Assembly: GCA_001949185.1 (NCBI GenBank)
Contig: BDGG01000020.1
Span: forward strand, 125,504 to 189,503
Direction of reading: 5' to 3'
Source of the DNA: Ramazzottius varieornatus
Taxonomy: Eukaryota > Tardigrada > Eutardigrada > Parachela > Ramazzottiidae
Length of the DNA: 64,000 bases
Shown here: piece by piece, positions 56,698 to 64,000 of the stretch
How the letters are laid out: each line of letters begins with the position of its first letter
How positions within the stretch are numbered: position 1 is the first letter of the stretch
Notes under the pieces: generated by a model
Told to the model about the DNA's origin: nothing
Databases searched by the model: none
Seen by the model: only the letters and a program-made list of their open reading frames with translations
Made by a program: the position numbers and the translations under genes

Positions 56698-57840
56698 GCC
56701 ATCGGGCTGCTGGATTCAGAATACCGTTGCCCTGGAAGGCAGCCCGATTGCCAATCAACCCATCGGCAATCAAGCAAGTCTTGCACAGATTGACCGCTGT
56801 GCTATAACACCTCTACAGATGTTGTATAACATACAGCCAATCATGCTCAGCTGTATCAAACCTGTACATCTGTGCATGATTTGCTGATTGGCTCGACTTT
56901 TCCAACAGTCTTCGAATAATTCGCTGTATGACGTTTGCCCATGAACTGAACACGGGATTTCGCTTCGTTACTCCTGTCCCTATATGGGGAGCCTGTTCTT
57001 CCGTTCCCTAAGTTCTGTTTTGCAAAGCTCTCTTCCTGCCGACTCTTAGAAGAAATCTGGAAGGTTTTCGAATTCGAAAACAGGTCATCAGCCGATCCTG
57101 ACGATGGTGGAAACTGCTGTTCGCACTGCTTCTCCGCAGTTTCTCTGCCAGTATCTACGTGCTGGAACTTCCCCTGCCGATTCTCGGAGTCAATCGGTTT
57201 CGGATTGTGTTTTATTTTAGGGAATGGATGTGCGCAGTGGCAGTTTGTAACATTTAGTCTCAACCGAGATTTCGTTAAGAAAATCCATTTAATCAATCGA
57301 ACGAATAGCATTGCGAGTATCTATCCGTATGATCAAAGTTTCAGGCTAATTCAAGAAGTCGGCGGCTTAGTGCGGTCGATGGCGCGGTGTACCTTGGCGA
57401 TGGGGAGTGCGGGTTAGATTACTGTTATAGAAAGATTTTTATTTGTGGATCATTCCGAAATGCCTGTAGATCTGATAAACGGCTGTGGAATTGTGAATTG
57501 GCCGGAGGTTTTCGGGTTTTAAGTCCGCAAAAGTTTCTTTAGAATACCGTTAGTTCTTGTGAAGAACTGGCTTTACAGTCAAACTACAGCTTTCATAGCG
57601 AAACGCTAGCATTGTTCTAGCTCAGCGGTCAATCTGTAACAGGCTGCTAGAAATTGAGCAAATAAAATAGCCTGGTGTTTAGTGCGGGATGACCTAACAT
57701 GGAATCGCCTCCCACATTCAAACACAATGTATTCAACATCCTAGGGTCGTCCGGTTCTCCATGGGCAGACGTGCTTTACAGCTGTAGCTCATATGATTCT
57801 GTGACGTGCACATGGTCACACTTTTTGCGCCACTGTTGCG

Positions 57841-58175
57841 GTACGTGGTAGATGTCATAATTATGCCATAGCCGTTTTTGATCCATAATTCGGACAACGT
57901 AAAAAGCGTTAACGCCTGATTGATTTCTCATCGTACATCTGTTGATACAAGTTCAGGCTCTTCAACATTGCGGACACCCTTCCCTTTTTGACGGCTCGTT
58001 CTCCAAGTCCTATGCATCTAGATGACATCAAAACAAATCACAGCTCTAAAAAACAAAATTTCCTGTCGAATGGAGTAGACTGGATGCGACTTGGTCCAGC
58101 AGCTGGGAAGATATTAAGTGTCCAAATTATGGGTCAAAAACGGCTATGGCATAATTATGACCTCCACCTCGTACT
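57841..58175. repeat. Inverted-repeat element with 55-bp arms
   Basis: GTACGTGGTAGATGTCATAA...CCATAGCCGTTTTTGATCCA (57841-57895) is repeated inverted at about 58121-58175. No target duplication is obvious. No coding content. Confidence 0.75.
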
Positions 58176-58512
58176 AGAAAGTCATGAGATCAGGTGGGAC
58201 AAGATCACTCTGCTGCTTAGTGGTAAAGATCCTCCGTTGGATGGATAAAGCGTTGAGCCTGCCTTCCGGTGGAGTCAACCTTCTATCTGAACAGCACAAC
58301 CAAGCTCGAGCTACGAATCCAAACTGTGGCAATAATCAACAAACGTAATTACTTGATCCAGTGCCGCTCGTGCGTTCCAGATTCACCGGTTTCTCGCCAC
58401 CTGTTCTGTCAACATAGCTAAAATATCTAGTCCGACAAGAAACGAGTTAGTGGAAAGTAGGAGAGAAGTCGGTGTTGAAACTGAGCAGATCCACATTCCA
58501 CAGAGAACTTAC

Positions 58513-58614
58513 CCTGTGTTGGCCACGTAGTCCCTTCTTGCTTTCGAGGGCCCAGCTTGACGTTGACTTTCCTGTCTTCGATGGCCTTCTTGATGGTTTC
58601 CTGAACAAATGTGG
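58513..58614 (-). pseudogene. Astacin-like exon with one-base frameshift
   Basis: Reads FVQETIKKAIEDRKVNVKLG then PRKQE, homologous to the exon at 55258-55384. After PRKQE one extra G shifts the frame; in the next frame DYVANTG follows, the expected continuation. Splice sites on both sides are intact (TTTTCAG and GTAAGT). It is a paralogous exon, probably dead unless the extra base is a sequencing error. Confidence 0.6.
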
Positions 58615-58897
58615 CTGAAAAGTTGAGAATGAGTGAAGATCCAGTATCACACATTATGGAAGCTGCAATATGGTCTCATGATCTAACAAGTTTGGAGTCA
58701 ATCGTATAAGGCGTAAGACCGTACGACCAGCAAGCGCCTGGATTCAGGATTCCGTTAATGCGTTAAAATGGAAAGCCGAAACTTGAATATGACAACAATC
58801 ATTGTCATACGATGAAAAGAGCACTGCCTTGTCGGTGATCAAGGGGTTCAATCAAGACCAACTAGGTTCAATACTATATCACTCCCCTAAATACAAG

Positions 58898-59126
58898 CTA
58901 TGACTATGCTTCACTGATGCACTACGGGAAGTTCGAATTTGCACTAAACAGGAATGTCTATAGCATCGGACCGAACACTCCCAACCAGAATGCTCCGATC
59001 GGTCAACGCGCCGGTCTAAGTGCCAACGACATGCTGAAAATCAACTTCATGTACCCGGTAAAAACGCTACGGGATCGGACGAAGTTTCGCATGACGTGCA
59101 GGTCTAAACACGCCAGCAGAAGTTAA
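58898..59126 (+). pseudogene. Astacin-like Met-turn exon, opposite strand
   Basis: After an acceptor (CCTAAATACAAG) the frame reads YDYASLMHYGKFEFALNRNV, IGQRAGLSANDMLKINFMYP, the astacin Met-turn and C-terminal region, then ends at 59126 without the usual closing Cys. No other plus-strand astacin exon is nearby. It is exactly the part missing from the minus-strand gene at 54360, so an inversion is possible. Confidence 0.65.
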
Positions 59127-59441
59127 TTATTAACCACAATAATGAATAATCGGCTGTTCTTAATCATGAGTTTTGGTTTCATACTGTTAAATACTTCATC
59201 AAGTTTTCGGTTTATATAGTGTTTGATAAAGCGAACTAATGAGCAGCCGATAATCCCGAGCTGAAAAGAGAGCCATGTAGCTTCGTGAAAGCAGGAATTT
59301 TTGTGTTAGGTGACTACAACGCACCGTACGTTCCGCGACCATCTTTCTAAAAAGGTCGGGTCGATTCTATCCTATCCGGCAGACCGCGAAAATGATATGA
59401 GAGCTCGAGCTAAGTAGCCAGTGAATGGGCTCACAAGATGT

Positions 59442-59881
59442 TTATCCTCTTTGCTTGAGCTTAGTCGGTAAACCGATCAAAGTGTTCAGAATTTCGTGGT
59501 TGCGTTTCCTTATGGGCACTCCAGCTTGAGGCTGCATCACTTCCTGGTAGTTTGTGGGGATGGGCTGCTGGACTTGCTGACTCATGACCTCCATTCTTGG
59601 TACGGTTGGCGGATATTGGGTATCATATGCTGCCGAAGAAGACTCTTGCTGGTACCCGAGCATATCCTGAAAAAAATCAGCAAACTCGTACACTTTACCC
59701 GAGAGCGATCCTGATATTGTCGTACAAAAAGAGGTGAAACTTCAGGGAAAGGGATTTGACGTACCCAGTTGCGGTTAATAAAATCAGCATCGAAACGGGG
59801 CTCGAGATAAATCCATAGCGCAGAAGAAGAGGCACAACACAGCGAAAGTGCCAGCGTGCAGAGGAAAACTCGGAGATCCAT
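59442..59881 (-). CDS. Pdf: Pigment-dispersing factor (PDF) neuropeptide precursor
   Basis: Two exons: 59765-59881 and 59442-59666 (98-bp intron, phase 0), 113 residues. A signal peptide (MDLRVFLCTLALSLCCASSS) precedes a spacer, a dibasic RKR cleavage site and the C-terminal peptide NHEILNTLIGLPTKLKQR followed by Gly and the stop, the arrangement for an amidated peptide. The N-x-E-I-x-N-x-L-x-G-L-P pattern is the PDF/PDH signature. PDF signals through a class B GPCR in circadian and other neurosecretory circuits of ecdysozoans. One peptide copy is encoded at the very end of the precursor, as in arthropod PDF precursors. Confidence 0.9.
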
Positions 59882-60679
59882 GATAGCAGACGTGCTGCGG
59901 GTTTTCGGAAGCGAATGAGAGCTGATCGTGGACTTAAAACCCGAGAACGCACTTGATTGCTGCAAGGACTGGAAGATCGAACTAAGACGATCGATGTTGA
60001 TCGGCCTGTTGGAACCTGTCTTATATCCAATTCATATAACGGCAGGTCGATCGAGATGCGTACGTTGGCGCTGTCTTACAAATCTGGTGTCCGACGCAAA
60101 ATTAGCATGCGGCGAGGCGACAACATCATCAACTGTCAGAGCAATGTCCACTTGGGCGAAGATATGTCCGATTTACGCAGACACTATGACACAGACTACT
60201 GTGTCCGAGGGGCGTAACGGGATTATTTTGGATGAAAAATCAAATCCACTCATCAAGTTGCGACCTGCAATGCCAAGAAGGCCGCGCCTTCTCGCGGCAA
60301 TGTACATCGGTGGTACGAACTTCTGTACGTCATACAATTCGCACAACCATGTAACTGAAGCTCCGGATTCACTGTGACGTCCGACAAACAAGGAGCGCGA
60401 CAAACCGGGAACTGATCCACGGCGGTGAGTATCGTGTGTATTCATTCGTCCAAAAGACAATCAAAGGGCTCTCTGTTTGACTCGTCAGCCGCGTTGAACT
60501 CAACGACACCGCAGCTACGAAACCATGGCGGTACTTATCTATCGGTGAATTCCTTTATTGACCTTTCGAGCCAGGCTGGAAGAACGTTTCTGTTTTGAGC
60601 CATTCCACCACTGAGAGCAAAGAGGTCGCACGCGGCAGGTGTGTTGACCAAAGTGCGTTAACCGCCATGTGGCATATAT
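59882..60679. other. PDF upstream region
   Basis: An open frame on the plus strand (59928-60377) lacks domains and I do not call it. It should contain the PDF promoter; no TATA box stands out. Confidence 0.4.
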
Positions 60680-61330
60680 CTAAGCTCTGTTTCACCAATG
60701 ATAGAACTATTCAGTTCCGGCACTGTGAGTCTCCCACCAACTTTTCTCGCCCAAATTCTTTCTGAATATCCAAACGAGTCAACGGGCTACCGAATGGCCA
60801 TCTCAGAAGGACGAGATCAGTTCCTGATCATACCGCTGTCGGGGAAGATCAGTTGATAAGATCCTTGATGCCCGGTACGTACGATCCTGTACAGACTCGT
60901 GCGCGTAAATCAAGCCCGCTGGTCGATCAAGAAACGCCGGTCGACCAAACAATCAATGACTGAAAATTGGTCACGGCGGTCGCAACGTAAGTATTTCGGA
61001 CTAACCAGCAATTGATTGTTTGATCGACCAGCGTTTCGCTTTTTGATTTCAAATTCTTGTTGATTGACTGCATCGGCTGCACTCACGTCCTCGGGCTTGA
61101 TTTACGCGAACGAGTCTGTACAGGATCGTACATACCGGGTATCAAAGATCTTAACAACTGATCTTCCCCAGCAGCGGGATGATCAGGAACTGATCTCGAC
61201 TTTCTGAGATGGCCATTCGGTAGTCCGTTGACTCGTTTGGATATTCAGACAAAATTTAGGCGAGAAAAGTTGGTGGGAGACTCACAGTGCCGGAACTGAA
61301 TAGTTCTATCGTTGGTGGAACAGAGCTTAG
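60680..61330. repeat. Large inverted repeat, 239-bp arms, 173-bp spacer
   Basis: Arms 60680-60918 and 61092-61330 are inverted copies of equal length. They share TAAGCTCTGTTYCACCAAYG, CCGGCACTGTGAGTCTCCCA and CGTAAATCAAGCCCG with scattered mismatches. The spacer holds a second, smaller inverted pair (CGCTGGTCGATCAA type, about 60943-60971 and 61010-61039). Confidence 0.9.
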
Positions 61331-61673
61331 GCTGCATCTGGTGACAAGCAGAGGGAGGTGGCTGGATGCCAAAAGAAATATAGACTTGACAGGCCATGCG
61401 CCCGACAAGTGCAACGGGCGGAGCTCGATGCCAATAGACAATGGAATTTTGGCACCATGCCTCTTTCGGTCTGCACAGCTGTCCACTATTTGGACTGCCT
61501 GCCGTGCCGAAGACGTTCCGCCACACAAAGTCGCCTTATTCTTGGCTGAGCTTTAAATTTGGATTAGGAAATCTTCCTTCGCATCTGGAATGTGTTGACC
61601 GAGGATTTCGAAGGAGCGAAGAGCAGATATCAAAGAAAAAAGCAGCACGCTGTCACTCGCCAGGAGAGTTTTT

Positions 61674-62557
61674 ACACCCTCTCCCAATAATGAGTAACCC
61701 CCCTAGACCTGTACTCAGAGAATCGTATCTACTGTCCCCGCACACCGAATTCGATTGTTTCAAGTGTTCGTGGAAGAAAAAGACTTGGTCTACATGGTCA
61801 CGTGACTCGGTAAGACCATAATCAAGAAATCAACTGGCAGGGCGAACTTTGCCGGCCTTCAAAACTGTGTGTTTTTCGGACCAATGCAATCTGATCTACG
61901 CGTTTCCCACCTCCGTATCCTTGCACTTCAAAAATGCAACAAACATTGGGCTTTCGACCAAACCAAAATGTAAGGCAATCGGACGTTCCGTCGAGGAGTA
62001 ATATGCAGCGAGCTGATTGCTGTTTTGATAGTCAAATCCACCTCCAGTTCCTAATTTTTCGAAGTTTTTGTGTCATTCGTGAATATTTTCGAAAAGTTGG
62101 TCGTTCCCAACACAATGTGTTTGTTTCCAACGAACAAGCGCCAATCTGACCAGCAAAACCCAGAAACACAGCTTCTCGCAATTTGAATATCCAGAAACAC
62201 AATCAAAACAGCAATCAGGTCGCTGCACATTACTCCTCGACGGAACGTCCGATTGCCTTACATTTTGGTTTGGTCGAAAGCCCAATGTTTGTTGCATTTT
62301 TGAAGTGCAAGGATACGGAGGTGGGAAACGCGTAGATCAGATTGCATTGGTCCGAAAAACACACAGTTTTGAAGGCCGGCAAAGTTCGCCCTGCCAGTTG
62401 ATTTCTTGATTATGGTCTTACCGAGTCACGTGACCATGTAGACCAAGTCTTTTTCTTCCACGAACACTTGAAACAATCGAATTCGGTGTGCGGGGACAGT
62501 AGATACGATTCTCTGAGTACAGGTCTAGGGGGATTAGTCATTATTGGGAGACAGTGT
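61674..62557. repeat. Large inverted repeat, 356-bp arms, 172-bp spacer
   Basis: Arms 61674-62029 and 62202-62557 are inverted copies of equal length and very high identity (CCTAGACCTGTACTCAGAGA, CACATGGTCACGTGACTCGG-like and GCAACAAACATTGGGCTTTC blocks). Differences are few (TATG/TGTG, GAGC/GACC). No transposase seen. Confidence 0.95.
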
Positions 62558-63347
62558 AGCTATACGGCAAGGCAGTTCGCGAGCACTTTCGAGCACTTGT
62601 CAAAACGGGGGATGCGGCTTATTTTGTGCACGCCAAATTGTACGAGAAGTGCATGCACTCGTTCAACGAGCACAATGGCATGCACATGCGTTCCGTCAGC
62701 TGTTTGCGGAAGAGCGTGTTGTTTGGCAGGCCACACCATGACGGCGCTTGAGTCTGACTTTATGCGTTGCTGTTCTCCTTTGTCAGTCGTTTCCTGCAAA
62801 AAGCGTTATCTTTATTGCGTCCAGTTCCAAATAGCCTCAATCTTTACGATCATTTCCATACTACGGTGGAAATGAATTCAGGCCTGGAAGCTGTGATAAG
62901 TTCCGAGCAAACTGCGGAAAATAGCCGTGCTGGGAGTGGAGTTGAACTCAATCAGGCAATCAGGGTTATCCAGAAAGCCTAAGCAGCGGTTTTCGAGGTA
63001 GTTAGGGCTGTACTGTACGGCATGCGTTTCTCAAATGGCTGCAGTTCTCCTGAACAGCTGATCGCTGTTTCAACAGCGGCTGACCTCGCTCGTGATGTTA
63101 TCCCGTCGACAAGTCACAACAAGGCCCGTGCAGCCGGTATAGGGCGCTGCCTTTTCGTATAGCTATAGGAGAGTTCCATATAGCAGAATAGAACCGGGAC
63201 GTATTACGTCACGACAATCCAGGCAGACGCAGTGTTCAATCGTGTTTCACCCAACTGACTTCACATTTTTATTAGCCGCACGACCTAACAAGTTTCTGTT
63301 TCCTTTTGGCATCCAGCCAGGTGTCTGCGACATCTGCAGACCTCACT
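62558..63347. other. Intergenic, one uncertain open frame
   Basis: A plus-strand frame around 62568-62745 reads GKAVREHFRALVKTGDAAYF and on, looks coding in composition, but has no start or recognised domain. Nothing else noted. Confidence 0.3.
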
Positions 63348-63457
63348 GGCCCTACTCAGAATTCAGATTTATCTAAATCAGGCTTATTTAGTTGGATCTT
63401 GATTTAGCGAAATCCACCAATCAGACAGCCAATTTACGACCTGAATTCTGAGTGCCG
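63348..63457. repeat. Short palindromic unit (possible terminal repeat of the next element)
   Basis: GGCCCTACTCAGAATTCAG at the left and inverted CGGCACTCAGAATTCAG at the right frame 110 bp. It could be a MITE or the subterminal repeat of the transposon that follows. Confidence 0.55.
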
Positions 63458-63590
63458 AAATAACGGCTAAATCACGGTAGCGATTCAATGACGTAGATTC
63501 CAAGGTGACGTCACCGAGAATGCATCTCGAATTTCCAGCTGTGACAAAGTTTAGTTTTCTGTTTCTCGCTCACTTACTAGCAGTTCGACC

Positions 63591-63989
63591 ATGCCTCGTC
63601 TAGTTAACCGTAAAGAACTTGTTCGGTCAGTCGACGTCAAAATTCTGACAGATCTTGTGCTTCATGATGTTCTGGATTCTAGTAGCGACGAAGAGGATGA
63701 GATGTTGTGCGAAACTGATGGCAGCAGTTCGGAAGATGATGAACAAATCAAGATAGCTGTCGTTCGATATTTCGCCACTCAAAGCCGTTACCTTTCCGCG
63801 CGAGTGAACTCACCAAAAACGAAAGAGTTAGCCTACCTGATATTCCAGTCAGATGAGCTGACCTTCAAGAGAAACGCCCGAATGACCAGGCAAGCATTTT
63901 TCGCTGTTGTGGACAAAATAGGCTCTCACATTGTCTTCAGGAACAAGAGTCATCACGAACAGGCTCCTGTGCCTGATCAGCTTATGTAG
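63591..63989 (+). pseudogene. PIF/Harbinger-like transposase N terminus, stop near window end
   Basis: MPRLVNRKELVRSVDVKILT starts an acidic Ser/Asp-rich leader, then RNARMTRQAFFAVVDKIGSH and HEQAPVPDQLM, which resemble the region before the DDE nuclease in Harbinger-type proteins (FRMS-x-x-F-x-x-L). A TAG follows QLM where the family continues, 12 bases before the window ends. Either the copy is dead or an intron or frameshift lies there. Family assignment is moderate because the catalytic part is outside. Confidence 0.5.
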
Positions 63990-64000
63990 CATGTCGCGGT

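Noticed and set aside
59928-60377. 149-codon plus-strand frame upstream of PDF
   Set aside because: No domain or splice support; most likely promoter and intergenic sequence.
62073-62297. Open frames starting MQQTLGFRPNQN on both strands (61934 and 62297)
   Set aside because: Identical starts arise only because the two are arms of the 356-bp inverted repeat; no coding evidence.

Overview
The window is eukaryotic DNA: split genes with GT-AG introns, TATA-box promoters and very dense DNA transposon remnants. A three-exon CAHS gene (17463-18493, minus) makes it almost certainly a tardigrade, most likely a eutardigrade. A pigment-dispersing-factor neuropeptide precursor (59442-59881) fits this. 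I cannot tell the genus.

Left third (1-22 kb). Compact housekeeping genes alternate with mobile DNA: a SAP-domain protein running off the left edge, ALG3 (ER mannosyltransferase), a neugrin-like mitochondrial protein, an HDAC11-type deacetylase, the CAHS desiccation gene (tail to tail with HDAC11) and an unrecognised type I membrane protein. Between neugrin and HDAC11 lies about 7 kb of transposons, including a 3.3-kb element with a decayed pogo/Tigger transposase bounded by an exact 8-bp duplication.

Middle (22-45 kb). A plexin-like receptor gene (sema-PSI-PSI-IPT-TM, no RasGAP tail) spans about 8 kb. Two of its introns are packed with MITEs, two of which have diagnostic target-site duplications. 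A small secreted protein gene, more hAT and mariner-type MITEs and a decayed DIRS-type tyrosine-recombinase retrotransposon follow. Next come a single-exon secreted protein with nine lustrin-type cysteine repeats and, 2.3 kb on, a broken paralogue beside an assembly gap and a palindrome.

Right third (45-64 kb). This holds a 76-residue secreted acidic protein gene, an unrecognised basic protein gene, a PDZ-plus-four-transmembrane protein, astacin metalloprotease exons scattered on both strands, the PDF precursor, two very large inverted repeats (239- and 356-bp arms) and the start of a possible PIF/Harbinger-like transposase at the right edge.

The genes do not form an operon or one pathway; each appears to be transcribed separately. 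The unifying feature is MITE and fold-back load in introns and intergenic DNA. Exon boundaries were inferred by eye from splice consensus, reading phase and family similarity; no transcript evidence was available.
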